Source of the DNA: Sisyra terminalis
Lineage: Eukaryota; Arthropoda; Insecta; Neuroptera; Sisyridae
Assembly (NCBI GenBank): GCA_958496175.1
Contig: OY292277.1
Coordinates: 53,703,050-53,767,049, forward strand
DNA length: 64,000 nucleotides
Direction: 5' to 3'
The notes under the pieces are model-generated. The model saw only the letters and a list, made by a program, of their open reading frames with translations, was not told where the DNA came from and made no database searches. The translations under genes and the position numbers were made by a program. Shown in pieces: positions 38,201 to 44,904 of this stretch. The number at the start of each line of letters is the position of its first letter. Position 1 is the stretch's first letter.

Positions 38201-41200
38201 TGCATTAAAATAAATGTTTTCCCATCATATAGCAAGGCGTGCGAATGAAGTTTGTTTGTCAGTGTTGTGATGTCCCACGGGATAATCGCAAGTCCGTTCG
38301 CCCGTTGTCATTTGTGCGTGTACGAATAAAAATTAAATAAATTATCCAAGGGATAACGGCACGAGACCATAAGGAACATACACATATCTATTTCCGCACA
38401 TATTTGACGTTTTCCGAGTGGTTTGGAAAGAACAACTTGAGCCTCCGGTAATTTCATTTACAAACATTTGTTGTGTGTTCTGTTTATAATAAAATATATG
38501 TCAGAACAGAGACTACTTGAAAATTCGCAAGGAGACACATTCTTATCGTCCCAATCGTTCCATAAATAAATGTTTAATGAAATTCAAGAGGGTTTTTTTT
38601 TTATTTTCAGTTTTTCAGCGTTTTTAACGTGACACCAACGCCGAGAACCCTTGAATATATTCTTTTTCATGACAAAATGAGTCGATCAGTTGCTAAATCC
38701 AACGATCGAGGGGGTCGTAAGTAGGTGGGGACATTGATTGGAAAATCGACCACCGAAACTTGATTAGGTGTTTATTACGACGATTTTAAAAACATCTTCT
38801 GAAGGGAAACTTTTTTAGTTTGGGGGTTGGACAGGTGGAGTTAAACCAAGAGCGCATCTTCAAGGGGTGCATTAAAGTATTTTCTTCCTAAAAAATAAGT
38901 ATTAAAAACATAAACCTTAAGTTTTCCAAGGGTGCTAGCACCCTTGGATACCATTTTTTTTAAATTTAACTTACGTGCAAAAAGAAAATTACTTAAATTA
39001 GTAATTAAGGGAAAAACTTTACCTCATGCTGAAATAGGAAAAGGAAATTTAAGTTTATTGAAACAAAAAATATACGAATACCCTTTTTCCATGTTCTATA
39101 GTACCATTAAACGTTATATTTACAATTTCGGCTTAAAATTTTTTAAAGGTCTAGGTTTTTATCGTTTTACAAATTATCATTTTGGAGGTTAGACTTGCAC
39201 GTGTCACTGTAAGAACTAGTAAGAACAGTGAAGGTTTTATCGTCAGATGGCACGGTAATCATATACGATTTTGTGGAAATCTAAGCCGTCTAATATAGAA
39301 ATAAAGATAAAATATTTGTAAACGTTAATGATAGGAAGAGATAACAGAACAATTAAAGTGAACTTAGCTTAAAAAAATTTTATTAACTGATAAAGATAAG
39401 ATATCTAAAAATAATACAGTAAGAAAAGGATAGAATGCGTTTGAAGTGAGCTTTCATTACAAAGTAATGCAACACGACAAAAGCGCGGATTATTCAAAAA
39501 GAAATAAAATCATTAAAAAGGTTTGGGGCTGATAAAATTTTCTGATGCGTATTCTTTCATATACACTATATTGATTAAAAAAAAATGATTATTTTTTTTT
39601 CTTAATTATATCGAAAATATTTTTGGAAATGACAACAAAAAAATTCTGTGAAAGTTTAAGCTCTTAATTAAAGCAAATTTCGATTTTCCATTGAAATAAC
39701 ATGGGAACAATATTCTCTTGCACTTTGGAATTTTATAGCTCACGTTGGTGACAATATTTCGGAATGACCAAGGTATATTCTTGTAAAAAATTGAACGATC
39801 TACAAAAAAGGTCTCTGACAAGTTTTTGATATATTTATTCTTTCAAAAGTTCTTCGAGGTCAAAGTTGAACTAAAGAGAAATTTTAATGTGTATACAATA
39901 TATAGGATATATTGCGGTCCAATTTATGTAGTATAATTTTATATAATAATATATTCAAATGAAACCATAAACATAAATTTGAACAGAAGTTCAAACAAAA
40001 ATATTCGTGACGTATTGCCCAGATACATATTTCGATTGCCAAGCAATCTTCCTCAGATACGTATTCCTCATCAAGTAATTTGGATCACTCCGTAACTGCT
40101 TTGTGATGATTCATGAGGAAGATTGCTTGGCAATCGAAATATGTATCTGGGCAATACGTCACGAATATTTTTGTTTGAACTTGCGTTCAAATTTATGTTA
40201 TGATTTATGGTATGATTTTTATATATTATTATATCAAATTATACTACATAAATTGGAACGCAATATATCCTATATATTGTAAGCACAGTATAACTGTTCA
40301 AAGTCAGCGAAAAAAATCTTATTTTGAGAACTTTTAATATTTTTTTTCAATTTTTTGACGCAACCATCAATTTTATGAGAAAATTTTATCGGACAATTTT
40401 TGTAGAACACTTTTTTTCATAACTTATCTCTTTAAAGGTTTTTGATATTTTTCACAGATCCTAAGTTATTTAATTAAAATTAAAAAAATAAATTTTATGT
40501 TAAAAATATAATAATTCAGGGAATTTTCAGTTTAATGCAAATAACTTAGGACCTGAGAAAAATATCAAAAACTTTCACAGAGATAAGTTATAGGAAAAAA
40601 AGTGCTCTACAAAAAATGTTCTATGAAATTTTTTCATAAAATTGATGGTTGCGTCAAAAAATTAAAAAAATAATAAAATTTCTCTTTAGATCAACTTTGA
40701 TCTCCATTAACTTTTGAAGGAATAAATATATCCAAAACTTGTTAGAGACCTTTTTTGTAGATAGTTCAATTTTCTACAAGAATATACCTTGGTTGACCAT
40801 TCCGAAATATTGTCTTTGACGTGAGCTATAAAATTCCAAAGTGCAAGAGAATATTGTTGCCATGTTATTTAAATGGAAAATCGAAATTTTTGAAGCGGCA
40901 CCTCTTAATATTAAGAGCTTAAACTTTCACAGGATTTTTTTTGTCATACCCATCAATATTTTCGATATAATTAAGAAAAAAAAATCATCTTTATTTTTGA
41001 ATCAGTGTAATATACACACCTGTTTTTCTTCATAATATGATATTTTTGATGTTACTTTTTATATAACCGACAATTTTTCCAATTATTTCTTATCGCAACC
41101 CTCCAACATATTTGTACAGGCTGAAATTTTTGTGTATCTTTTCCATACAATGAAAACCAATTCATCTTGTCTTTGCAATATTTACGCAGAAAAACACACA

Positions 41201-44200
41201 CACACATACAAAGATTGGAGCTTTTTGCGAAAGCTTTTCGCAGAAAATGGAGCACACAAAGTATTTAAGGCCGAAAAAAGAAGAAAAAAAAAACGTTCGT
41301 CAGATTATAAGAAACCGATTCAATGAGCTGGAAAGAGAACGAAAGTACCCATCACTTCTCCATTCAATAATACATTCCTACAAATTCATCCAGTGGGAAA
41401 TCATTCCGAAATCTTTTTGACGAGTCGATATAATAGAACCGTTTCAATTTTCATGCTAAACATTTTCATTTTCTCATAATAATATGTAATATTGTAAACG
41501 GAGAAAAATTTTAGGGTCGTAAATATTTTCCGTGAACCATATATAAAAGTGAAAAATTACATTCATTCACCCACCTGATCGCCCATTCCGGTGATGATGG
41601 GGGTGTTCCAATATGCGGCCAAACGAGCGACGGGCTCCAGCGCGAAAGCACAAGCCGGGCCAATAAACCCGATGACGTCATCACGAAAATGCATATCGGC
41701 CGCCAAACCAGGTGCCAACGCTCCAGAACAAGACGGATAACTGCAAAAAAAGAGAACAAAAAAAAATTAAAAAAAAAAAAAAAAAAAATTAGGGGACACC
41801 CGGGTTTGAACCGGGGACCTCTCGATCTGCAGTCGAATGCTCTACCACTGAGCTATATCCCCGCCGATAGACACCGGCCTTCTATTCATACATAAACAAA
41901 AATGGTACACCCACAATGTTATATTAAAGTTTGATAAAAAAATAAATCTCTTATGATTTAATACAAATGTGTCAGAGCCTACTTCGTAAATTCTTCGTGT
42001 TATATATCCTTCCCCATATTGTCTACTTACAGGTCATTGGCATTAGAATTCAGATGGATGTCTTCATTATCATTTAAATTTCAAAATATTTCAATTTTCC
42101 TAAGAAATTCACAAAAATTTTAAAAATAATCCGGTCGGAAGTCTAAAGACTTAACTGACTACCCCAAATTCAACAGGTTGTTATCTCCTTTTTTTCTCAA
42201 AATTTCAATAAATTTATGAAATCTGCACAAATATAAGTTTAAATTGGGACAGAAACCCCAAAAAAATGTCACCCACATCAAACAATCAAGAAATGTATTA
42301 TTTTCCACATTATTTTTATTTGTTACTAGCTGATCCCCGCAACTTCGTCTGCGTAACGTAGATGTAGATTATATTTTCTTTTTAAATTTGCCATTTGGCC
42401 ATTGGTATATAAAAATTTTTATTTTTCTTATTTCTTTTACGAAAAAAACATAATCATACTTAAAAATGTATTTTGCCAATTAAAATTTTTTAAAAAGTTT
42501 GATTTGTGAAAAACAAACAAAAATTAAAAACCACCTCTTTGATATTTGGTATAAGTATCTACTATACATAAATTTTCATGCAAATTAAGTAAAATTACGT
42601 TATTTAAAATGCTGTTATTAAAATAATATAAGAAAAACAGAAACTAATTATTTATTTATTAATTACTCTTATTAAATTTAAAATTTCAATTCTTTATTAA
42701 CTCTACATTTTCACATACAAACTTAGTCATCCCTTTTACTCTTTCAGAGTAGGAATTTTCAAAAAAAAAAAATTCTTATCAGATGTCTACTTTCTATAAG
42801 GAATACATCGAATATTAAAATTTCATCAGTCAGAGGGGATATATAAATATAGGATTTTATGCATACACGGTTTTAAAAACGTACTTTAAGTTTTATTACT
42901 ATTATTATTATTATTACTACTACTATTACTTTTTTTCGTTAATATTTCCTTATTGAGCAACTCTAACGGTCTATTTAAAAAAAGAAATTTTTAAAGTTTA
43001 CTGTAAGATTCGAACCCACCTCTTCTTAATGAGGAACATCAGAATGTCAGACACTTAAGCTATTATGCTTTTAACATCAACTATTGTTTTTATATATATA
43101 AACGTTTATAATTCAAAAGGGCAATTTTTTAAAATATAATTTGAATTTACTGTGCTTTCTGTCAGTTCAACTAAAAATATTCTTACAGATTATTTTCTAA
43201 CTTTTAATTATCTTTCCAATGATATATAACTCGCTTGTCTAAAGTAAAAAATTCTGTTTTCACCCCTAGGGAATACCTTCCCTTATTATTTTTTTGGAAT
43301 GATAAGTAGCCTATAGTCTGTGGGAAATTGTGTTGTATCTTAATACTAAATTTCATTAAATTCGGTTGTTCCGTTCTTTAGTTAAATCGGGACACACAGA
43401 CAGACAGACAAAAATTTTAAAAATGTTACAATATCTCTTGAAACAAATATTTACCCTAAAATTGAGTTCAAAATCGAAATGTACAGACAGACGTAAGAAT
43501 TTTATATATTAGAATAGATATAACACAAATTATTTTTTTTTTCAATTCCCATTGTTTAATGTAGCCCGTATAAAACCGAGACACATTTTCCCCAATGAAA
43601 AGACACTTTACAGATTTCACGTAGAAATATCTTTATACGTAGTGTAGGTATGAATGTGTGGCTTTTCTATCTCCGTTTTGGAAATTTGACAAAAGGAAAA
43701 TGAAATTGAATTTTCTTCAATTGAATAAAGCCCAGAGTCGAAATTAATTGGGACGGGTGATTGGGGGGGCCTGCCTGCCTGGCTGGCTGGCTGGCAATTG
43801 AGGGGCGCGAGTTTCTATTTGGAAAATCAACCCCCTTTAAAAGTCTATAAATAAAATCTAAAGCAAATATTTTATATGTAACAATTATTACACTTCAAGG
43901 TAGTGTTTTGTCACATTAAATTTTATCATTCGCATTATTTTCTCGCAGCTTTTATCACTTGCAAATGTATTTCAATAATAATGTCAACACTTGCAGTTAA
44001 TTGCTTGTGCATAGTATCGCTTTATCTGTTTATAATTTAATTGCAAATCGGACATTAAATCTGCGCTGTAATTCCAGCAGCTTAACAGCTTCTGGAATTG
44101 TATAAAATTCCATTTAGAGAGATTTACAAGTGCATTTTAGTGCATAATTAAAATGTTTTTCATTTAGTGTTTTGCATGATAAATTTCGTCGTGGAAACGA

Positions 44201-44631
44201 TGGGGATGATTTAGGGTTGAAATAGGACGCCCGGGAAAAGTGGGACGACCACTTGGCTCATTCTCGAGATATATGTAAATGAGGGAGGATACTAATTGGG
44301 ATATTGTTTGGAACAATGATGACATTATATTGTTGTTGTTGTTGTGAGGAAATTATTTTGTAAATGCAAAATTAAAGTGTACAAACCTTCCCTGTACTTT
44401 CAACAGTCGAATGTTGTGCGGTTTTAAAAAGTGCTCGTTGACTTCTTCGAGAGCCAAATCCACCGCTGGACCACATCGCTCCAGATCAAACGGCGAATCC
44501 AAATGCGAAGCCATCAAAACACCAATGTTATAGTAGCGCATGTTTTTGTCGAACTCATACGTTTCGGTTTTGATTGGCACTATGCAGCAAATGACACGTA
44601 ACAGTATTAAGTTTTTGAGAAAATTTGCCAT
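7217..44631 (-). CDS. Receptor guanylyl cyclase, natriuretic-peptide-receptor type, 17 coding exons
   Basis: Coding exons in transcript order: 44387-44631, 41575-41740, 18216-18381, 17333-17452, 17162-17271, 16520-16708, 16091-16463, 13718-13802, 13367-13652, 13114-13290, 12878-13037, 10075-10233, 8299-8467, 7898-8237, 7668-7842, 7512-7610, 7217-7443. They total 3246 nt, 1081 codons plus stop; every junction has GT-AG and keeps phase. Order of domains: signal peptide, ANF-receptor ectodomain, one transmembrane helix, kinase-homology domain, dimerisation helix, class III cyclase. Human NPR1 is 1061 aa, so the gene is complete. It makes cGMP at the plasma membrane on ligand binding; the ligand in insects cannot be read here. 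Donors at exons 1, 4, 6 and 12 are weak (GTTTGT, GTTTGA, GTTCAA, GTTCAA). Closest known relatives should be the insect NPR-like cyclases (Gyc32E/Gyc76C group); I do not assign which. Confidence 0.93.
8299..13802 (-). CDS. Receptor guanylyl cyclase: exons 8-13, transmembrane helix and kinase-homology domain
   Basis: Exon 8 (13718-13802) encodes one hydrophobic helix, [20 protein letters not shown]. Exons 9-13 encode the kinase-homology domain. It keeps a VAIKK lysine and an SDFG motif, but the catalytic loop reads HGKLRSCNC instead of HRDxKxxN, so the catalytic Asp is missing: a pseudokinase, as in all NPR cyclases. Further blocks are [23 protein letters not shown] and [16 protein letters not shown]. 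In this family the domain represses the cyclase until ligand binds, and phosphorylation tunes it. Confidence 0.92.
8528..9893. mobile_element. Palindromic hAT-like MITE, family 2
   Basis: Perfect 8-bp target duplication GTGTCCAG at 8520-8527 and 9894-9901. Termini TTGGGTGGGTCAAAAAA and the inverse of TAGGGTGGGTGAAAAAA. Arms of about 540 bp are near-perfect inverted repeats around a spacer of about 270 bp, so a single strand would fold into a long hairpin. No coding frame. It lies in the intron between cyclase exons 12 and 13. Confidence 0.88.
10605..11017. mobile_element. Palindromic element, family A, copy A2 (right half only)
   Basis: Right arm only: starts ATAACTTAGGACGTGTGAAA and ends TTTTTGTATCAGTCTA. 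It contains the CTCTACAAAAAATGTC and TTTTTTGTAGAT modules shared by all A copies. It lies in the 2.6-kb intron between cyclase exons 11 and 12. Confidence 0.75.
11049..11640. repeat. 186-bp tandem repeat, about 3.2 units, plus a diverged unit at 11795-11925
   Basis: TTCTTCTGGTACTTTGATGG recurs at 11081, 11267 and 11453 (third copy diverged to CTGCCACTT), giving a period of exactly 186 bp. Each unit has ATCCCTTAAACGTGGTCTG, a CACAGAAGGA block and an A/T tract. A separate fragment near 11795-11925 starts TTTCATCCCTTAAACGTGC. Reading frames across it (11033-11374) are the repeat itself, not a gene. Confidence 0.9.
12175..12650. repeat. Direct duplication, about 235 bp, with B-box-like motif
   Basis: Two tandem copies, about 12175-12415 and 12416-12650, each starting GCCTTG(A/T)TCTAAAATT. 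Each has TTTAAGCCGGCTCGCCGGCC followed by a TTTGAATC block like a tRNA/SINE box B. The GC-rich palindromic core GCCGGCTCGCCGGC stands out in AT-rich surroundings. A SINE-derived segment is possible but I see no convincing box A. Confidence 0.65.
13876..14219. mobile_element. Hammerhead-bearing palindromic element, family B, copy B1
   Basis: Inverted arms around about 14000. The left arm, read on the minus strand, holds a hammerhead-like core CTGAGGA, then stem II GATTGC/GCAATC, then GAAA. The right arm on the plus strand has a mutated core (CTAAGGA). The right end TATATTATATACACA abuts the start of an A element (TAGACTGATT) at 14221. It lies in the intron between the transmembrane exon and the ectodomain. 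Confidence 0.75.
14221..15938. mobile_element. Composite of family A palindromic elements, A3
   Basis: Arms in the order left (14221 to about 14760), right, truncated at about 15020, then left again from about 15030, then right to 15938, ending TTGATTCAGTC. This is two A palindromes joined, or one with an internal arm duplication. All arms keep the TCTACAAAAAAGGT and TTTTTTGTAGATCGTTCAAT modules. Confidence 0.75.
16091..18381 (-). CDS. Receptor guanylyl cyclase: exons 3-7, membrane-distal and membrane-proximal ectodomain
   Basis: Exons 18216-18381, 17333-17452, 17162-17271, 16520-16708 and 16091-16463. Blocks: [100 protein letters not shown] and [12 protein letters not shown]. The last is the membrane-proximal strand found in arthropod NPR-like cyclases. 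N-glycosylation sequons are visible, for example NYT and NET. tRNA-Met and tRNA-Ser lie in the 763-bp intron between exons 3 and 4. Confidence 0.92.
16873..17084. mobile_element. Small hAT-type MITE, 212 bp
   Basis: Terminal inverted repeats CAAGGGTGGATTCAAG and the inverse of CTAAATCCACCCTTG. Flanks ACCCCCAA (16865-16872) and ACCCCCCA (17085-17092) form a near-perfect 8-bp duplication. It lies in the intron between cyclase exons 5 and 6. Confidence 0.65.
17527..17599 (+). tRNA. tRNA-Met (CAT), elongator
   Basis: 73 nt. Acceptor GCCTCGG pairs with CCGGGGC (one T:G wobble) with discriminator A; D stem GCGC/GCGC; anticodon loop CTCATAA; T arm GTGAG-TTCGATC-CTCAC. The body strongly resembles animal elongator Met tRNA rather than initiator. 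No intron. A T-run follows at once, a normal Pol III terminator. It lies antisense inside the cyclase intron between exons 3 and 4. Confidence 0.96.
17600..17616 (+). terminator. Pol III terminator of tRNA-Met
   Basis: A run of twelve T residues starts two bases after the tRNA 3' end (17602-17613), sufficient for RNA polymerase III termination. Confidence 0.7.
17999..18080 (-). tRNA. tRNA-Ser (GCT)
   Basis: 82 nt on the minus strand. Acceptor GACGAGG/CCTCGTC with discriminator G; D arm GGCCGAGTGGTTAAGGC; anticodon loop ACTGCTAAT context; long class II variable arm (GTGCTCTGCACGC) as required for serine; T arm GGTTCGAATCC. No intron. A T-run lies downstream (A-run on plus, 17980-17996). Same intron as tRNA-Met, opposite strand, about 400 bp away. 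Confidence 0.97.
18382..19829. other. Start of 23.2-kb cyclase intron 2, no feature recognised
   Basis: AT-rich intronic sequence. The frame at 19387-19632 has no recognisable domain. I see no RNA gene or repeat structure of note. Confidence 0.5.
19830..21010 (-). mobile_element. Degenerate Helitron 3' portion
   Basis: On the minus strand the right-hand end reads CGGGGATCAGCTAG followed by T, the CTRR|T end of Helitrons. The plus-strand segment from CTAGCTGATCCCCGCAACTT onward matches the Helitron at 42326-43518, as does a downstream block at about 20875-21010 (TACAAACTTAGCCACCC region). The 5' end is not visible, so the left limit in transcript sense is uncertain. Confidence 0.5.
21011..22260. 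other. Intronic stretch, no feature recognised
   Basis: AT-rich sequence in cyclase intron 2 between the degenerate Helitron and element B2. The minus-strand frame at 21753-22043 shows no domain. Confidence 0.45.
22270..22830. mobile_element. Family B element, degenerate copy B2
   Basis: The outer arms keep AATACGTATTTCGATTGC at about 22291 and GGCAATCGAAATACGTATTT at about 22760, in inverted orientation. The interior (poly-A tract at 22437-22455 and unrelated sequence) differs from other B copies. Hammerhead cores are broken in both arms. Confidence 0.6.
22831..23937. other. Intronic stretch with repeat fragments
   Basis: At 23240-23310 a fragment (CAACCAAGCAATTACTACTG, ATTTCCCCTCTT) matches the tandem family at 28775-29735. 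At 23400 a CTCTTAATATTAATATTAAG block is a family A remnant. No gene. Confidence 0.5.
23938..24006 (+). repeat. tRNA-like SINE head
   Basis: TAGCCGGCTGAGTAGTCTAG resembles a Pol III box A, and GGGTTTGAATCT about 45 nt later resembles box B; spacing is tRNA-like. It does not fold into a full cloverleaf, so it is not a functional tRNA. The body downstream is not recognised. Confidence 0.5.
24733..24765. repeat. (GGT)n microsatellite
   Basis: About eleven perfect GGT units in cyclase intron 2. Confidence 0.95.
25889..26298. mobile_element. Hammerhead-bearing palindromic element, family B, copy B3 (Penelope-like derivative)
   Basis: Flanked by TTAAAAGTTCTC (25877-25888) and TTAAAATTTCTC (26299-26310), a 12-bp duplication with one mismatch. 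The left end has a non-palindromic tail of about 40 bp (AAAATAAGATTTTTTCGCCG onward) before the inverted arms start at TGTGTATACAATATATAGG; the right end is the bare arm. The right arm encodes a hammerhead motif at 26121-26174. Palindromic arms, one-sided tail, variable target duplication and a hammerhead together fit Penelope-like element termini. No reverse transcriptase frame is present. Confidence 0.75.
26121..26174 (+). ncRNA. Hammerhead ribozyme motif, type I-like
   Basis: Core CTGAGGA at 26130-26136, one extra A, stem II GGTTGC/GCAATC with loop TTG, GAAA at 26153-26156, then self-complementary stem III ATAC/GTAT and C26164 as cleavage-site nucleotide. Stem I: TGG (26165-26167) pairs with CCA (26127-26129); after one mismatch CAA-T-A pairs with TTGTTG. 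All invariant core bases are intact. The 4-bp loopless stem III suggests activity as a dimer, as in short natural hammerheads. Activity is inferred. Confidence 0.7.
27254..28499. other. Intronic stretch, no gene recognised
   Basis: Apart from the TA microsatellite I see only AT-rich sequence. The frame at 28300-28500 starts with a hydrophobic run, but shows no splice context or family signature. Confidence 0.45.
27681..27710. repeat. (TA)n microsatellite
   Basis: Alternating AT run, near-perfect, in cyclase intron 2. Confidence 0.9.
28540..28774. mobile_element. Remnant related to families A/1/2
   Basis: Contains CCCTTAATATTAAATGTTAA and CCCTACAAAAAATGTCTC, the same two modules in the same order as the arms of the palindromic families. 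No inverted partner is found. Confidence 0.5.
28775..29735. repeat. Direct repeat array, about 330-bp unit, 2.4 copies
   Basis: Units start at CCCCT-CTTTT-ACTTAGCAACCCCCG near 28778, 29273 and 29608. Shared blocks include AATCTAGGGACTCTAAAACA, ACTACAAAAACTTGTAAACT and AAGGAGCTTTAGCTA. The first and second units are separated by the 157-bp MITE at 29112-29268. A fragment of the family recurs at 23240-23310. Confidence 0.85.
29112..29268. mobile_element. 157-bp MITE with 9-bp target duplication
   Basis: Inverted termini CAAGGTTTGTAAATTACAC and the inverse of TGTATTTTATAAACCTTG; arms extend about 32 bp through GGCCTCAT. CTATTTCCC flanks both sides (29103-29111 and 29269-29277). Nine bp fits MULE-like insertion; 8 bp cannot be excluded by one ambiguous base. 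It sits at the junction of two repeat units. Confidence 0.82.
29736..31285. other. Intronic stretch, low complexity
   Basis: A 28-base A run at 30660-30687, further A-rich tracts near 30735-30760, and a long TA/AT-rich tail near 30940-30990. The frame 30622-30996 is a translation of these tracts. No gene, no inverted repeat of note. Confidence 0.5.
31286..31606 (+). mobile_element. Helitron 5' fragment
   Basis: Starts TCTCTATACTAATATATGAA preceded by A, the 5' TC signature of Helitrons, and continues ATTCTTACGCCTGTCTGGAC. It matches the minus strand of the Helitron at 42326-43518 through ACAATTTCCCACAGACTATA and beyond, and is interrupted by element B4. Sequence after B4 (31984 to about 32150) recurs at 34565-34670 plus 35407-35480. 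Confidence 0.6.
31619..31983. mobile_element. Family B element, copy B4, perfect 12-bp target duplication
   Basis: TTTAAATCCCTC at 31607-31618 and 31984-31995 is an exact 12-bp direct repeat. The left end has the same one-sided tail as B3 (AGAATAAGATTTTTTTTTTT, CGCTGACTTTGAACAG), then the arm TGTGTATACAACAAAATATA. The right arm ends TATTTTATATATTGTATACAC. Hammerhead cores are damaged here (CTGTTGA in the left arm; right arm deleted). Confidence 0.8.
32150..32308 (-). mobile_element. Family C (hammerhead-bearing) half copy
   Basis: Read on the minus strand it has the arm of the element at 58160-58455, including GTTACGATATGTAACGAAAC and the opposite-side tail GATAAAATTCAGATTTCAGC. The hammerhead core has a changed first base (TTGATGA), so it is probably inactive. 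Confidence 0.65.
32312..33355. mobile_element. Palindromic hAT-like MITE, family 1, copy 2
   Basis: The right end reads CAGACACCCTA, and the inverted arm starts at GTCATTTTCCCAAATTAA on the left, where the terminal bases are lost. Both arms contain ACAGCGATCGCCCCCTGAAT and CTCTACAAAAAAGGTCTC. Without the 418-bp internal duplication of copy 1, so about 1.0 kb long. Confidence 0.78.
33362..36240. mobile_element. Element or paired insertion bounded by about 85-bp inverted repeats with hammerhead-like arms
   Basis: Left arm 33365-33452 and right arm 36151-36240 are inverted copies (for example GGGAACTTGGATTTAAATAA left, its inverse right). The left arm on the minus strand carries CTGAAGA-A-GTTGG/CCAAC-GAAACG, a hammerhead core with CAATAAATA loop. 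The right arm core is mutated. The 2.7 kb between contains repeat copies (34410-34510 versus 35645-35755) and the TTAA element at 34673-35406. It may be one composite element or two solo arms in opposite orientation. Confidence 0.55.
34673..35406. mobile_element. TTAA-flanked MITE, 734 bp
   Basis: TTAA at 34669-34672 and 35407-35410. Inverted termini GGGTGGATCACCGTCAGAA and its inverse. TTAA duplication is diagnostic of piggyBac-type insertion, although known piggyBac ends usually start CCC rather than GGG. It is inserted in a repeat whose uninterrupted form is seen at about 32080-32150 (TTTTTTGTGGGGTTTTACAA). Confidence 0.7.
36241..38925. other. Intronic stretch, no gene recognised
   Basis: AT-rich cyclase intron 2. 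Short frames (36354-36599, 36651-36842, 37158-37352) have no domain or splice context. I see no large inverted or tandem repeat. Confidence 0.45.
38926..38947. repeat. Perfect 22-bp palindrome
   Basis: CCAAGGGTGCT followed directly by its inverse complement AGCACCCTTGG. GC content is much higher than the surroundings. It could form a loopless hairpin or bind a dimeric protein. Confidence 0.9.
38948..39566. other. Intronic stretch, no gene recognised
   Basis: The frame 38932-39192 starts on a GTG inside the palindrome and shows no family signature. Otherwise AT-rich and featureless. Confidence 0.45.
39567..41009. mobile_element. Family A palindrome A5 with nested B5; 8-bp target duplication
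   Basis: ATATACAC at 39559-39566 and 41010-41017 is an exact 8-bp duplication. Termini TATATTGATTAAAAAAAAA and the inverse of TACACTGATTCAAAA. The left arm is interrupted by B5 (39888-40325). This copy gives the clearest ends for family A and supports hAT-like transposition. Confidence 0.82.
39888..40325. mobile_element. Family B element, copy B5, inserted in A5
   Basis: Flanks GAGAAATTTTAA (39876-39887) and GAGAACTTTTAA (40326-40337), 12 bp with one mismatch. Orientation is reversed relative to B3: the tail (GTATAACTGTTCAAAGTCAG to CTTATTTT) is on the right. The left arm, on the minus strand, has the core CTGAGGA with stem II GATTGC/GCAATC, but its stem I partner is replaced; the right arm core is ATGAGGA. 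Confidence 0.78.
41575..44631 (-). CDS. Receptor guanylyl cyclase: first two coding exons (signal peptide, start of ligand-binding domain)
   Basis: Exon 1 (44387-44631) starts at the ATG at 44631 with a hydrophobic leader ([14 protein letters not shown]) and then [20 protein letters not shown], the usual start of an ANF-receptor domain. Exon 2 (41575-41740) gives [35 protein letters not shown] and [11 protein letters not shown], which align with the NPR core around the conserved disulfide. A 2.6-kb intron between them carries tRNA-Cys and a Helitron. Confidence 0.9.
41791..41862 (-). tRNA. tRNA-Cys (GCA)
   Basis: 72 nt on the minus strand. Acceptor GGGGATA/TGTCCCC with discriminator T; D arm GCTCAGTGGTAGAGC; anticodon loop ACTGCAGA with GCA; T arm CCCGG-GGTTCAAACC class. 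No intron. A T-run follows (A-run on plus, 41756-41788). It lies in the first coding-gene intron of the cyclase, in the same sense as the host gene. Confidence 0.97.
42326..43518 (-). mobile_element. Non-autonomous Helitron, about 1.19 kb
   Basis: On the minus strand it starts TCTATTCTAATATATAAAAT, preceded by A, and ends GGGGATCAGCTAG, followed by T: Helitron 5' TC and 3' CTRR ends inserted between A and T without duplication. The end is related to known arthropod Helitron ends (CGAAGTTGCGGGG shortly before CTAG). Inside, at about 43003-43070 on the minus strand, is a tRNA-like stretch with GGTGGGTTCGAATCTTAC. No Rep/helicase frame. Confidence 0.65.
43767..43794. repeat. Short tetranucleotide repeat CTGC/CTGG
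   Basis: Two CTGC units followed by three to four CTGG units. Confidence 0.8.
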
Positions 44632-44904
44632 TTCATTAAATTTTTATGCCGTTGGGGGATTTTTAAATTTAAGTTTTTAGTTCATTATCAGAATTTTTAG
44701 AGCGAATGTGCATGAGATGGGAGTGGAGTTTTGTGGTGGGTGCATAATGAAAATGGGAAAATTGTGGGAAAATTTACGTTAAATTTTTGGGGATGTTATA
44801 GAGGTGGAGGACACACGTTTCAGTGTGCAACAAGTATGTGAGTTACGCAAAACTGTTTCGCGGGCGGAAAATCAGCGGATGTGTGACCGTTACGAGGGAT
44901 TGTA

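Noticed and set aside
38932..39192. 86-codon frame after the palindrome
   Set aside because: Starts on GTG inside the palindrome, AT-rich Lys/Phe/Tyr composition, no recognisable family. I considered organelle or symbiont origin but found no supporting motif.
43003..43070. Possible tRNA on the minus strand with GGTTCGAATC
   Set aside because: No acceptor stem and no proper D arm; it lies inside a Helitron, so at best a captured tRNA-like fragment.
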